DNA of 64,000 nucleotides from Cycloclasticus sp. symbiont of Bathymodiolus heckerae. GTDB taxonomy: Bacteria; Pseudomonadota; Gammaproteobacteria; Methylococcales; Cycloclasticaceae. The position numbers and the translations under genes are program-made. The stretch lies in NCBI GenBank assembly GCA_002101235.1, contig LWTL01000123.1, positions 119,235 through 183,234 of the forward strand. The letters are read 5' to 3'. This document shows positions 46,199 to 56,515 of this stretch, piece by piece. The notes under the pieces were generated by a model. That model searched no databases, had not been told where the DNA came from, and saw nothing but the letters and a program-made list of their open reading frames with translations. Numbering within the stretch: position 1 is the first letter of the stretch; each line of letters opens with the position of its first letter.

Positions 46199-47902
46199 AT
46201 GTTTCCGCCAAATTGGTTAAAGCACTACAAAAAAGATCACCTTAACGGAGATATTATCGCCGGCATTATCGTTGCTGTTGTGCTTGTTCCTCAGTCTATG
46301 GCCTATGGCATGCTGGCGGGCTTACCCCCTGAAGTCGCACTATACTCCTCAGTTCTTCCCCTTATTTTATATGCCGCTTTTGGTAGCAGCAGAACACTAG
46401 CTGTCGGCCCTGTCGGGCTGATGTCTTTAATGACAGGCGCAACACTCATTGAGTTAGATATCACGAATATCAATGAAATGGTAAGCGCGTCTCACACATT
46501 AGCCTTGCTGATTGGCGTTATTTTATTATTAATGCGAATCGCCCGATTAGGTGCCGTCATCAATTTCCTTAGCCACCCTGTTATTTCTGGATTTGTGAGC
46601 GCATCTGCCATTATTATCGCTTTAAGCCAACTAAAACATATCTTCGGGCTAGATATACCTCGTGGCCTACCCGCCTATGAAACACTCTACCTTACTATTA
46701 CGCAGATACCGCAAAGCAACATTACCACTAGCGCAATTGGCTTAATCAGTCTCGCCATTTTATGGTGGTTTAAAGCACCGCTCGTGAGCCTGTTAAAGAA
46801 ACAATGCGTAGACGAAGGCGCAATTCAATTTCTGTCAAAGTCAGGGCCACTTGCCGCTGTAGCTATTAGCACCTTTGCTGTTTATCAACTAAATCTCAAC
46901 CTTCAGCAGGACGTACCCATTATTGGTAATATTCCTGCTGGATTACCTGATCTCTTACTTCCTAGCTTGGATAAAGTGCTTATTCAACAGCTACTGCCTA
47001 ACGCGTTACTCATCGCTCTGATCGGTTACCTTGAGAGTGTTTCTATTGCCAAATCAATGGCTAGCCAAAAACGACAAAAAATTGATTCTAATAAAGAACT
47101 CGTTGGCTTAGGTAGCGCCAATATTGCTTCCGCCATTTGTGGCGGCTACCCTGTAGCGGGCGGGTTTGGCCGGTCAATGGTAAACTTTTCAGCTGGCGCA
47201 AACTCTCCCTTAGCATCTATTATTACTGCAGGCTTAGTTGCATTAACGCTTATCGCTTTAACACCCCTATTTTTCTTTCTACCAAAAGCCGCGTTAGGTG
47301 CCATCATCATACTGGCTGTACTACCACTAATTGACACACACACGCTAAAACACGCCTGGAACTACGACCGTGCTGACGCATTTTCGATGCTTATTACGTT
47401 TTTTACGGTACTTATCATCGATGTTGAAAGCGGCATTATTGCCGGCGTTATTATGTCTATTGGCTTATATCTACACCGAAGTAGCCAGCCACACATTGCG
47501 ATTGTTGGGCAAGTCGGCGACACCGAGCACTATAGAAATATTGATCGACATAAAGTTAAAACCGATAAAAAAATTCTAGCAATGCGCATTGATGAGAATC
47601 TTTACTTTGCTAATACGAATTACTTAGAAGATACGATTATGCGACTCGTCGCCGACAATAAGGCCATTGACCATGTGGTGTTAATTTGCAGCTCTATCAG
47701 CTTCATCGACACGAGAGCACTAGAGTCTTTAGATGATATTCTATATCGCCTTGAAAAGGCCGATATCCAATTGCATCTGGCGGAAATAAAAGGCCCGGTA
47801 ATGGACAAACTTAGAGCTACCGCCTTCCTTAAAAAAATCGGTGAAGATAATGTGTTTTTGAGCACACATCAGGCAATACAAGCTCTAAAAAATAGCTCTT
47901 AG
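46199..47902 (+). CDS. SulP-family anion transporter with STAS domain
   Basis: 567 residues, inner-membrane protein with about 10-14 hydrophobic helices (residues about 15-400) and a C-terminal STAS domain (about 445-555; HVVLICSSISFIDTRALESL). The SulP signature PQSMAYGMLAGLPPEVALYS is clear. Family members carry sulfate, bicarbonate or other anions. cysDN lies 10 kb away but not adjacent, so sulfate uptake is only possible. It is convergent with the diguanylate cyclase gene. Confidence 0.9.
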   Translation: MFPPNWLKHYKKDHLNGDIIAGIIVAVVLVPQSMAYGMLAGLPPEVALYSSVLPLILYAAFGSSRTLAVGPVGLMSLMTGATLIELDITNINEMVSASHTLALLIGVILLLMRIARLGAVINFLSHPVISGFVSASAIIIALSQLKHIFGLDIPRGLPAYETLYLTITQIPQSNITTSAIGLISLAILWWFKAPLVSLLKKQCVDEGAIQFLSKSGPLAAVAISTFAVYQLNLNLQQDVPIIGNIPAGLPDLLLPSLDKVLIQQLLPNALLIALIGYLESVSIAKSMASQKRQKIDSNKELVGLGSANIASAICGGYPVAGGFGRSMVNFSAGANSPLASIITAGLVALTLIALTPLFFFLPKAALGAIIILAVLPLIDTHTLKHAWNYDRADAFSMLITFFTVLIIDVESGIIAGVIMSIGLYLHRSSQPHIAIVGQVGDTEHYRNIDRHKVKTDKKILAMRIDENLYFANTNYLEDTIMRLVADNKAIDHVVLICSSISFIDTRALESLDDILYRLEKADIQLHLAEIKGPVMDKLRATAFLKKIGEDNVFLSTHQAIQALKNSS

Positions 47903-47927
47903 TTACTCTTAACTAAAAACTGAGCAT

Positions 47928-49445
47928 CTATAAATCCCGCTCACTCAAGCACTTATTACGCCCCGTTTGCTTTGCTTTATACAAAGCCCTATCCCCACGC
48001 TCATATACTGACTCTGGCGTATCGCCCTCGCCAAATAAAGCACAACCAACAGACATTGTTATAACAATACGCTTACCTTTAGAGCCAAACTTACAACTTT
48101 CTATACTTTTTCTAAATTCATTCAGCCTTTTAATGACGTTATTAAATTCACTTCCTGTGAAAATAACAGCAAATTCTTCCCCACCTACTCGGCCAAAAAA
48201 ATCACTATCTCTGACCTTTTTATCAATTAACTGACTAATTGTCCGCAGCACCTTGTCACCAATTGGATGTCCGTAGGTATCGTTTATTTTTTTGAAGTGG
48301 TCAATATCCATCACCGCCAACGCCAGTGGTTCTTTATTTCTCTTCCAACGTTTAAATTCTATACCAATACGCTCGTTATAAGCTCGTCTATTCTTTACAC
48401 CCGTTAAGGCATCAATAAATGCTTGCTCATGCGCTTGATTAAGCGAAGTTTTAAGGCCTGACACTTCTGACTCCACCTTACTCAACTTTTTAATGGCCCG
48501 CTCCATGCGCTTTTCTGCCTGTTTAGCTCGCCCTTCCTCAGTCTCCGCAAAATCTGTTACTGTCTTATTAAGCACACCCAATCGATCTGTTAACAAAGAC
48601 TTCAGCGTACTTAAACTTTCCGCCTGCAAAACAGAATCTTGGATCGTGTTTATTTGCCCCCCCATCAACTCTGTCAAACGCCAACGATCCTTCCGTGCTT
48701 CAGCGTGGCTCGAGCCTTCCTGCTTGAGATCTAAAGAAAGCTCTGTCAGCTGATGTACAACCGTTTCAATTAAACCGGATAGTTCTACAATAAACGCATC
48801 TTTTTTTGAAATTCTTTGCCCTAAGTTTTCAAAAACTTGTTTATAGAAAAACTCTAAATCTTTAAGGTTTAAAACTTTATCAAGACTCTTTATCCAGCCA
48901 GTAATATCTATAGACTTCGCTAATTCAGCATCTGACTTTCCCAACTTTTCCAATTGAAATAAAAGCCCGTCTTTAATACCCCCAATAGTGTCACTACTTG
49001 GCTCTATTGAGCGCCCCTCTTGCTCATTACTTAATACTAAACTGGCTATCCTTTGCGCAATGTTAAGGAAATCTTTTGGCGTACTAGCTCGACCTAGGTC
49101 ACTCTGCAGCGCATTAACACCTTCATGCAAATTATCTGACACCTTTAGGTTCGACAGCAAAGCATTCAGCACGTTTGGTACAGCATCCTCTTCTGTACCT
49201 TGGTTGAGATAACTAACAATAAGATCCTTTAGCCGAGTCAATTCATCAATAGGTGGTGCGGAGTGGGCCGGTATTTTCTTTGGCAACCTAGCTATAGCTT
49301 TATCAATCGACTTATGTCGGCCCTTCAATTCACCTAAAATCAACAAGAGCACGCGATACATGCCATGTAAATTTGTCGCGGCTTCTTGCTCAACCTCATC
49401 AAGTGCCTTAACCGCTCGTGCGTACTTCTCTTTATAGTCTGCCAT
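47928..49445 (-). CDS. Diguanylate cyclase with long N-terminal helical region
   Basis: 505 residues. The C-terminal GGDEF domain (about 335-500) has the active site GGEEF at 421-425, and an inhibitory I-site RDSD at 412-415, so it should make cyclic di-GMP and be product-inhibited. DALTGVKNRRAYNERI opens the domain. The N-terminal 330 residues are helical with coiled coils (about 290-340); no transmembrane segment or known sensor domain is recognised. It is a cytosolic, single-gene unit. Confidence 0.9.
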   Translation of the reverse strand: MADYKEKYARAVKALDEVEQEAATNLHGMYRVLLLILGELKGRHKSIDKAIARLPKKIPAHSAPPIDELTRLKDLIVSYLNQGTEEDAVPNVLNALLSNLKVSDNLHEGVNALQSDLGRASTPKDFLNIAQRIASLVLSNEQEGRSIEPSSDTIGGIKDGLLFQLEKLGKSDAELAKSIDITGWIKSLDKVLNLKDLEFFYKQVFENLGQRISKKDAFIVELSGLIETVVHQLTELSLDLKQEGSSHAEARKDRWRLTELMGGQINTIQDSVLQAESLSTLKSLLTDRLGVLNKTVTDFAETEEGRAKQAEKRMERAIKKLSKVESEVSGLKTSLNQAHEQAFIDALTGVKNRRAYNERIGIEFKRWKRNKEPLALAVMDIDHFKKINDTYGHPIGDKVLRTISQLIDKKVRDSDFFGRVGGEEFAVIFTGSEFNNVIKRLNEFRKSIESCKFGSKGKRIVITMSVGCALFGEGDTPESVYERGDRALYKAKQTGRNKCLSERDL

Positions 49446-49543
49446 TTATTAACTGTCTTAATTACTATCCTTCAAATTATAAACCCATAACACTTTTCAA
49501 TACGCCACTATAATAATTCACATCTAAACATTTATAATTACGC

Positions 49544-49574
49544 AAAAAAAAGCCCATTTAATAATGGACTTTTT
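49544..49574 (-). terminator. Intrinsic terminator of rplM-rpsI
   Basis: AGCCCATT / AATGGACT stem with one mismatch and loop TAAT, with a plus-strand A-run at 49544-49551 giving the T-tail on the minus strand. It lies about 50 bases past rpsI. Confidence 0.75.
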
Positions 49575-49620
49575 AATATTTTTAAAACTAAGACTTTTCG
49601 TCTTGCTTGTATAAACGATA

Positions 49621-50013
49621 TTAACGTTTTGAATACTGTGGACGTTTTCTCGCTTTATGAAGGCCAACCTTCTTACGTTCCACTTCACGTGAATCACGGG
49701 TTACATAACCAGCTTTACGTAAGTCTGGACGTAACTCGCCATCAAACTCCATTAAGGCACGTGTAATGCCTAATCTGATCGCACCCGCTTGACCTGACGT
49801 TCCACCACCTTTAACAGTGATTAAGAAGTCAAACTTCGTTGTTGCTTCAACTAACTCTAAAGGCTGACGAACAATCATACGATCTGTTTCGCGACCAAAA
49901 TACGAGTCTAATGTTGCGTTGTTAATTTTAATCTCGCCTTTGCCAGGACGCGCGAAAACACGTGCAACTGAACTTTTACGACGACCGGTTCCATAATATT
50001 GGGTTTGTGCCAT
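49621..50013 (-). CDS. rpsI: 30S ribosomal protein S9
   Basis: 130 residues. Starts [20 protein letters not shown] and ends in the conserved basic tail KRPQYSKR, which reaches the ribosomal P site. [19 protein letters not shown] is intact. It is co-transcribed with rplM, 15 bases upstream. Confidence 0.98.
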   Translation of the reverse strand: MAQTQYYGTGRRKSSVARVFARPGKGEIKINNATLDSYFGRETDRMIVRQPLELVEATTKFDFLITVKGGGTSGQAGAIRLGITRALMEFDGELRPDLRKAGYVTRDSREVERKKVGLHKARKRPQYSKR

Positions 50014-50028
50014 GATAATAAACTCTTA

Positions 50029-50457
50029 TTAAAGATCTAAAATTTTAGGTTGCTGCGCTTGATGCGTATGCTCAGCGCCGACAAATACTTTCATTTTTTT
50101 GAACATATCTCTACCCAGTGAATTTTTTGGCAACATGCCCTTCACCGCAGATTGAATAATACGCTCTGGGTATGTCTCACGAAGCTTACCCAGCGAAATA
50201 GACTTCAATTTACCGATTTGACCTGAATGGCGGTAATACATCTTATCTTTTTCTTTATTACCTGTTACGCCAATTTTTTCAGCGTTAACAACCACAATAT
50301 AGTCGCCTGTATCCACATGCGGTGTATATTCTGGCTTATGTTTTCCACGTAAGCGACGCGCTATTTCTGTTGCCAAACGACCTAAGGCTTTACCTTCTGC
50401 ATCGACAACATACCAATCGTGTTCTACTTCTTCTGCTTTTGCACTAAATGTTTTCAT
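50029..50457 (-). CDS. rplM: 50S ribosomal protein L13
   Basis: 142 residues, one of the early-assembling large-subunit proteins. [37 protein letters not shown] and [20 protein letters not shown] are diagnostic. First gene of the rplM-rpsI operon; a promoter should lie in 50458-50565. Confidence 0.98.
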   Translation of the reverse strand: MKTFSAKAEEVEHDWYVVDAEGKALGRLATEIARRLRGKHKPEYTPHVDTGDYIVVVNAEKIGVTGNKEKDKMYYRHSGQIGKLKSISLGKLRETYPERIIQSAVKGMLPKNSLGRDMFKKMKVFVGAEHTHQAQQPKILDL

Positions 50458-50565
50458 TTCTTATGTTCCAATCACTTGGGATTCGGGTCTATCAAAGAGC
50501 CGCGTATTCTATCCATTTTTTCACCGAACCACAATGCCAAGTTGCAATTCTTTACTTCACTATCT

Positions 50566-52461
50566 TTAACCCAGTACATTTACAATCCCACACTGCGGCT
50601 TATAGCCTGAAACTGCTTCCGTCAATATCGCTCTAATTTCAACATCGTTATTTTCATCAACAGCCCACTGCAGCCTTTCTATTAGTACGTTTAGTTGCTC
50701 CCAATGAAGTGACTTTTCATTCGCTCGCATGATTTTCTCATGCGCTGTATTACTCACATCATCACCAATGAGTAGTTCTTCATACAATTTTTCGCCTGAG
50801 CGCAGCCCTGTAAACTCTATTTCTATATCGCCATACGGCGCCTCATCATCTTTGACCTCCAGGCCGCTGAGATGAATCATACGTTTAGCCAACTCAACTA
50901 TTTTAACTGGCTCCCCCATATCCAACACAAACACATCGCCACCATTAGCCATTGCTCCTGCTTGAATCACTAACTGCGCGGCTTCTGGAATCGTCATAAA
51001 ATAACGAATGATTTTAGGGTCTGTCACCGTAACAGGTCCGCCGTGTTTTATTTGCTGCTTAAACAAGGGGATAACTGATCCTGAAGAGCCTAATACATTT
51101 CCAAAACGCACCATTGTAAATTGGGTTTCGGCCACATCGTGCTTATGGCTTAACGCTTGAAGAACAAGTTCGGCCATACGCTTCGAGGCCCCCATCGTAT
51201 TAGTTGGCCTCACTGCTTTATCTGTCGATATCAGTATGAATTTCCCCACGCCCGCATCTAACGCTGCTTCAGCAGTATATAGCGTGCCTATAATATTGTT
51301 CTTGATTGCCTCACGCGGGTTTTGCTCTACCAACGGCACATGCTTATAAGCCGCGGCATGGTACAGGGTATCCACTTTCCCTACTCGACACGCTAGAGAT
51401 ATTCTGGACTTATCAGTTACTGAGCCCAGTACCGGTCTAATAAACACATCAGCTACATTTGCATACTTACGCAACTCCCGCTCTATTGAATACAACGCAA
51501 ACTCGCTGTGCTCAAATAAAATCAACTCCTTAGGTTTCTGATGCATGATCTGTCGACATAGCTCAGCACCAATAGAGCCGCCTGCACCTGTCACCATAAC
51601 AACCTTTTGCCGTATATTTTTTGCCATCAACACTTCATCAGGAAGCACTTGGTCACGACCTAATAAGTCTTCAATTTCCACATCGCGAATATCATCAACC
51701 TTCACAAGACCTTCGGCAATTTCAGCTAATGTAGGCAAGGTTTTAACCTTAACGGGGTACGGCTCCAATAAAGTAATGATTTGATTCCGGCGCGACCTAG
51801 AAACTGACGGTATCGCAAGCAAGACATCCGTAGCTCCATGGCGCTCAACAAACTGACTTAAATGAGAAAACGGATGAATTCGAATGTTTTTAATTTGCCG
51901 GTTATGCAGCGATTGCTCATCATCAATAAAGCCGATCACCTGCATATCCCCTTTAAGATTCAACTGTTCTAGCACTTGTAGGCCCGATGAGCCCGCACCA
52001 TAGATAACGACTTTACGCATAGCATTAGCATTAGACAGTGAGCCTGCCAACCACCAGCGCACAACCATTCTACTGCCACCCACCATTAATAAAGCTGCTA
52101 ACCAGTTAATAATATGCACCGAGCGAGGAACCTCTTCTATACGCGTAAACAACACAACAGAGGCCAGCAAAAGCGAGTAAAGAGAGACTGCCTTCACCAC
52201 AACCCATAACGAGTGAAAACCCAAATACCGAATAATCGCGCGATACAAGCCTAACTTAATGAAAATAGGAATGGCTATAAAAGGTGTAAATATAAACAGC
52301 TTACATACATCACCTTGCGGTACATATAGCTCACCTAAACGCAAAGAAAACGCCAACCAAAGCGCAAATGTAATAACAACAAAATCGAATAGTAGTGTTA
52401 TGCCACGTTTAACATGCCTGCTTCTAGCTACAAACCAACGCGGAAAAGAAAAAACATCCAT
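50566..52461 (-). CDS. Membrane nucleotide-sugar 4,6-dehydratase (CapD/WbpM/PglF type)
   Basis: 631 residues. Four N-terminal transmembrane helices (about 18-125), a Rossmann-like domain (about 135-255; VIYGAGSSGLQVLEQL) and a C-terminal extended SDR dehydratase with TGAGGSIGAELCRQI, YHAAAYKHVPLVE and STDKAVRPTNTMGASKRMAE. The usual catalytic Tyr is Met in TMGASK, as in WbpM and PglF. It should convert UDP-GlcNAc to the 4-keto-6-deoxy sugar for surface polysaccharide. It is isolated from any larger O-antigen cluster in view. Confidence 0.9.
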   Translation of the reverse strand: MDVFSFPRWFVARSRHVKRGITLLFDFVVITFALWLAFSLRLGELYVPQGDVCKLFIFTPFIAIPIFIKLGLYRAIIRYLGFHSLWVVVKAVSLYSLLLASVVLFTRIEEVPRSVHIINWLAALLMVGGSRMVVRWWLAGSLSNANAMRKVVIYGAGSSGLQVLEQLNLKGDMQVIGFIDDEQSLHNRQIKNIRIHPFSHLSQFVERHGATDVLLAIPSVSRSRRNQIITLLEPYPVKVKTLPTLAEIAEGLVKVDDIRDVEIEDLLGRDQVLPDEVLMAKNIRQKVVMVTGAGGSIGAELCRQIMHQKPKELILFEHSEFALYSIERELRKYANVADVFIRPVLGSVTDKSRISLACRVGKVDTLYHAAAYKHVPLVEQNPREAIKNNIIGTLYTAEAALDAGVGKFILISTDKAVRPTNTMGASKRMAELVLQALSHKHDVAETQFTMVRFGNVLGSSGSVIPLFKQQIKHGGPVTVTDPKIIRYFMTIPEAAQLVIQAGAMANGGDVFVLDMGEPVKIVELAKRMIHLSGLEVKDDEAPYGDIEIEFTGLRSGEKLYEELLIGDDVSNTAHEKIMRANEKSLHWEQLNVLIERLQWAVDENNDVEIRAILTEAVSGYKPQCGIVNVLG

Positions 52462-52504
52462 ACTTATCGCCCTTACACCTTTTTCATTTCTAATGAATTA
52501 CACC

Positions 52505-53767
52505 TCATCGCCCAACACCTAAATAAGTAAAGCCATTTTCTAACATCATTTCTTTGTCGAATATATTTCTACCATCAATTACTAGTGGCTCACGCATAGT
52601 TTCAGACAACTTTTGATAATCCGGCGACCAATACAGTGACCACTCTGTAACCAACAATAGCGCATCTGCCTCCTCAGCTGCAGACATGGCTGTCTCACAG
52701 TAAGTAATCAAACTCTCTTCACCGTAATGCTCTTTTAAATTTATCATTGCTTCTGGGTCATGCACATTAACGCATGCACCTTGTGAAATTAATGCATCAA
52801 TGATTTTCAAGCTGGGCGCGTTATCAATGCTGGCTGTTCCCGGCTTAAACGATGCACCCCAAAACGCAATCACCTTCCCTGCTAATTTACCGTTAAAGTG
52901 TTGCCACAACTTTCTAAACAGTAACTCTTTTTGCACTTCATTCTCATCAATTACTCTTTTCAACAACGACTGCTGGCGTTCTTCTTGAAAAATACCTGAA
53001 AATCTTGAGATATAGGAATGAAAATTTTGCCCACCAAAACCGCAGCCTGCCGATAAATAATGTGGCCCGATGCGCGGATCCGCACCCATGCCTTCTTGGA
53101 CAACACTTATATCCACACCGAGACGGTCAGCTAAATTAGCCAATTCATTCACATACCCTAACCGAATTGCCAGCATCCCGGTAATAGCAAATTTTGTAAA
53201 TTCTGCTTCACGTGAGCTCATTAACTGCAAAGCATCTAACCGAGTGCTAAATGGTCGCAAGACTGCTCTAATTTTAATTAAGGCATGGTCACGATCAAGC
53301 CCTAAAATTATTCGTACGGGTTGGCTAAAGCCTTGCAATGCCACCCCTTCTTGCAAATTATCGGGAATATAAACAACATCGCCTTTATCGGCTAATAAAG
53401 ATTGAAGCTCTGCAGTAGCGCCAACCATAAAGTTACACTGATTTATTATCAGCACGTCACTTTGTTCGCCCTCTTGTAGCCCCCTCACGATCTGCACAAC
53501 GGTTTCTTGCTCTGACGACTCCAGCGCCACCCAATGTATACCAGCCACTGGCGCTGGCATATATGCGCTTCGCGTTAAACGCCCACTATCTATTTGCTGC
53601 TCCAACTCATGAAGCAAGCCGAGCTCGTCACATATGACAGCAATTTTATTCAATGGCTTATCTTTGCCCTGCGATCCCTCGCAAATAACTACATCATTGC
53701 CAACTCTAGCCAAACAAGCCGCTGCAACCCAAGCTGAAAGCCCTGAACCATAAACATTAATTTTCAT
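52505..53767 (-). CDS. UDP-glucose 6-dehydrogenase-like protein lacking the catalytic cysteine
   Basis: 420 residues with the UDP-glucose/GDP-mannose dehydrogenase three-domain layout: N-terminal Rossmann (GSGLSAWVAAACLA), central helix segment EAEFTKFAITGMLAIRLGYV with NELANLAD, and C-terminal domain (FWGASFKPGTASIDNAPSL). In active enzymes the central loop reads GFGGSCFPKD; here it is GFGGQNFHSY, so the nucleophilic Cys is N248. The Asn usually four residues after the conserved Lys (K192) is T196. Normal oxidation is therefore doubtful. ATG 53767 overlaps pgi by 11 bases. Confidence 0.8.
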   Translation of the reverse strand: MKINVYGSGLSAWVAAACLARVGNDVVICEGSQGKDKPLNKIAVICDELGLLHELEQQIDSGRLTRSAYMPAPVAGIHWVALESSEQETVVQIVRGLQEGEQSDVLIINQCNFMVGATAELQSLLADKGDVVYIPDNLQEGVALQGFSQPVRIILGLDRDHALIKIRAVLRPFSTRLDALQLMSSREAEFTKFAITGMLAIRLGYVNELANLADRLGVDISVVQEGMGADPRIGPHYLSAGCGFGGQNFHSYISRFSGIFQEERQQSLLKRVIDENEVQKELLFRKLWQHFNGKLAGKVIAFWGASFKPGTASIDNAPSLKIIDALISQGACVNVHDPEAMINLKEHYGEESLITYCETAMSAAEEADALLLVTEWSLYWSPDYQKLSETMREPLVIDGRNIFDKEMMLENGFTYLGVGR

Positions 53768-55403
53768 GCGGCTCATTCTCCTTGCAACACTGTTGTACAT
53801 AGCTAATCAGCCCTTTAGTTGACGCATCCAAACCATCATCACTCAAAGCATCTAATTCCGCTAAAAGAGACAACGCTACATTTTTCCCTTGTTCAACCCC
53901 CCATTGGTCAAACGGATTTATCTCCCAAATAACAGATTGCACGAAAACCTTATGTTCATATAAGGCAATAAGCCCCCCCAAACTTTCAGGCGTTAATTCA
54001 TTCATCACAATGGTTGTACTCGGTTGATTACCATCGTAATGCTGATAACACGACGCATCTTGTTCTGATGCGACCGCACTATCACCTAACGCCAATAACC
54101 TTGATTGCGCTAGACAGTTTGCCAACGATAATTGATGTTGTTTCTGTAATTCTTCACCTTCACTTTCATACCGCTTAGCCGCCGTAATAAAATCACACAT
54201 AACAGGCTCCGTGCCTTGGTGAAGCAACTGGTAAAAAGCATGCTGCGCATTAGACCCAACCTCACCCCATAACACAGGGCAAGTTCGATAATTCAACCGC
54301 TTACCGTCACGGTTAATACTTTTCCCATTGCTTTCCATTTCTAACTGCTCAAGAAAAGACGGCAACTGAGCTAAGCGCCCATCGTATGGCAAAATGGCAT
54401 GCGCATGAATATTAAGGAAGTTAACATTCCAAACCCCTATAAGGCCAAGTAGAACAGGTAGATTCTTATCGAAATCCGTGTTTCTAAAATGCACATCCAT
54501 GGCATGCGCACCTTTTAACATGGCGCGAAAACCTTCCATACCAATTTTTAAAGCTATCGGTAGCCCGATAACAGACCACAAAGAGTAACGGCCACCAACC
54601 CAATCCCAAAACAACAATTGATTATCTTCCGCCACCCCCCATTTCAATGCCGCTTTAGGGTTGCCTGTTACCGCAATAAAATGATGCCTATTAATAGCAT
54701 CAATTGGTTCCCCGCTAGCTTTTAATAACCACTCTCTCGCAGTGTTCGCATTTGCTAACGTATCAATGGTGGAAAAGGTTTTTGAAGAAATAATAAACAA
54801 CGTCGTGGCCGGCTCAAGTGTAGGTAATAACTTTTCAAGTTCACTACCATCCATCGATGATACGAAATTCACATCAAGGCGGCATAACGGCGAAGATGCA
54901 TATTGACTTAATGCATCACACACCATTAATGGGCCAAGGTTTGAGCCACCTACGCCAATATTCACAACACTCTTTATCGGACTACCATCAAAACCGCGCC
55001 ATTGCCCATATTGCACCTGTTCAACTAAACGTTCCATTTTAGCCAATGAGCAATGAACATCCTCGGTCACATTCTGAGTATTAACCTGTAACGGATCATC
55101 ATGCGGCGACCGCAACGCGGTATGCAGTGCAGGGCGCTGCTCGGAATCATTCACCTTCTCACCTGTGAATAATTTTTCAATCCATAGCCTCAACTCTTGT
55201 TGCTCCGCTAAGCAAATCAACTGACTTAGCGTCTTACCCGTAACCCTTTGTTTAGAAAAATCTAATAGGAAGCGCCCAGTACTAACACTCAATTCATCAA
55301 ACCTATTGCCATCTAATTGAAACAGATCCTTAAGGTGTGTGTCGCGAAGGCTTTCAGCATGGGCCTGTAATGCTGCCCATGCTTTTATATTCCGGCTGTT
55401 CAT
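53757..55403 (-). CDS. pgi: Glucose-6-phosphate isomerase
   Basis: 548 residues, interconverting glucose-6-P and fructose-6-P. NIGVGGSNLGPLM, the SKTFSTIDT phosphate site, GGRYSLWSVIGLPIAL and the C-terminal catalytic Lys region DQWGVEQGK are intact. Lies between galU and the UGDH-like gene; stop/start overlaps on both sides point to one operon supplying sugar nucleotides. Confidence 0.96.
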   Translation of the reverse strand: MNSRNIKAWAALQAHAESLRDTHLKDLFQLDGNRFDELSVSTGRFLLDFSKQRVTGKTLSQLICLAEQQELRLWIEKLFTGEKVNDSEQRPALHTALRSPHDDPLQVNTQNVTEDVHCSLAKMERLVEQVQYGQWRGFDGSPIKSVVNIGVGGSNLGPLMVCDALSQYASSPLCRLDVNFVSSMDGSELEKLLPTLEPATTLFIISSKTFSTIDTLANANTAREWLLKASGEPIDAINRHHFIAVTGNPKAALKWGVAEDNQLLFWDWVGGRYSLWSVIGLPIALKIGMEGFRAMLKGAHAMDVHFRNTDFDKNLPVLLGLIGVWNVNFLNIHAHAILPYDGRLAQLPSFLEQLEMESNGKSINRDGKRLNYRTCPVLWGEVGSNAQHAFYQLLHQGTEPVMCDFITAAKRYESEGEELQKQHQLSLANCLAQSRLLALGDSAVASEQDASCYQHYDGNQPSTTIVMNELTPESLGGLIALYEHKVFVQSVIWEINPFDQWGVEQGKNVALSLLAELDALSDDGLDASTKGLISYVQQCCKENEPHEN

Positions 55404-56299
55404 TAATTCAACTCTAAGGTTCGTATAAACTCTTTTAAACCACCCTTTGTTTCCGCATGCTGAAGACCATACGCAATATTGGCTTTTAAATAACCCAGTT
55501 TTTCACCACAGTCATAGGTTTCGCCCGTCATTTTATAGGCTCCCACCGACTCCTCTGTTAACAATGCATCAATAGCATCTGTTAGCTGAATCTCACCGCC
55601 AGCCCCCGGTTTCCCATCCCTAAGGAGTTGCATAATACGCGCAGGAAAAACATAACGACCAATCACTGCTAGATTAGATGGCGCATCACTTTGTAAAGGT
55701 TTCTCCACCAGCCCCTTAATAGCTTCCGACCGACCAAACGCTGGGTTAACCCCAGCGCAATCTGCAATCCCGTACAAATGCACCTTATCAACAGGAACTT
55801 CACCCACCATGATTTGAGCATAGCCCTTCCCTTCAAATTCCATCATCATTCGAGCAAGATCATTGACGTTATTTTCACCGCTCCTAACTAACACATCCGG
55901 CAGAATAACCACAAAAGGCTCATTGCCAATTGCACTCGCTGCACAATGGACCGCATGTCCTAGGCCTTTTGCTTCCGACTGACGAATAGACATAATAGAT
56001 ACGCCTGAAGGCACTATGTTTTGAACTGCCTGTAACAGTGCTTTTTTTTCTTTCCGCACTAACTCTGCTTCCAACTCATAATGTGTATCAAAGTGATCTT
56101 CAATCGCCGACTTACCACTTCGCGTGACTAAAATAATTTCTTCAATGCCCGCCGCAACCGCCTCTTCCACGACGTGCTGAATAACTGGTTTATCCACTAC
56201 CGGCATCATTTCTTTAGGGATAGCTTTACTAGCAGGTAAAACCCTTGTCCCTAAACCAGCAACAGGTATGACCGCTTTTCGAACCTTCAATATTTTCAC
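55403..56299 (-). CDS. galU: UTP-glucose-1-phosphate uridylyltransferase
   Basis: 298 residues, makes UDP-glucose. The nucleotide-binding signature is VAGLGTRVLPASKAIPKEMM, followed by DKPVIQHVVEEA and GLVEKP. First gene of a galU-pgi-UGDH-like operon; its stop overlaps the pgi ATG (TAATG). Confidence 0.96.
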   Translation of the reverse strand: MKILKVRKAVIPVAGLGTRVLPASKAIPKEMMPVVDKPVIQHVVEEAVAAGIEEIILVTRSGKSAIEDHFDTHYELEAELVRKEKKALLQAVQNIVPSGVSIMSIRQSEAKGLGHAVHCAASAIGNEPFVVILPDVLVRSGENNVNDLARMMMEFEGKGYAQIMVGEVPVDKVHLYGIADCAGVNPAFGRSEAIKGLVEKPLQSDAPSNLAVIGRYVFPARIMQLLRDGKPGAGGEIQLTDAIDALLTEESVGAYKMTGETYDCGEKLGYLKANIAYGLQHAETKGGLKEFIRTLELN

Positions 56300-56465
56300 T
56301 CCTAAATATTACTATAAAATAAATATTTCAACGCGTCTTATACAAATATTATAACTTAGAATTTTCTTTTAATTTTGTTTCCAACGACTCAGTCAAACAG
56401 AACTAACATCAACCGATGAACGCCTAGAGTCGAACCATCCACATGATTAATATACGATACTCAAT

Positions 56466-56492
56466 AAAAAGCCCTGACTAGCAGGGCTTTTT
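56466..56492 (-). terminator. Bidirectional-looking terminator after the ComEA-like gene
   Basis: GCCCTG / CAGGGC with loop ACTAG, flanked by A5 on the left and T5 on the right, so it could stop transcripts of either strand. It lies 24 bases past the ComEA-like stop. Confidence 0.85.
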
Positions 56493-56515
56493 AACTAAAC
56501 AAGCTAAACCGTCTT

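Noticed and set aside
50419..50636. Two small plus-strand frames upstream of rplM
   Set aside because: They lie antisense to the rplM leader and the end of the CapD-like gene, with no ribosome site or recognisable product.
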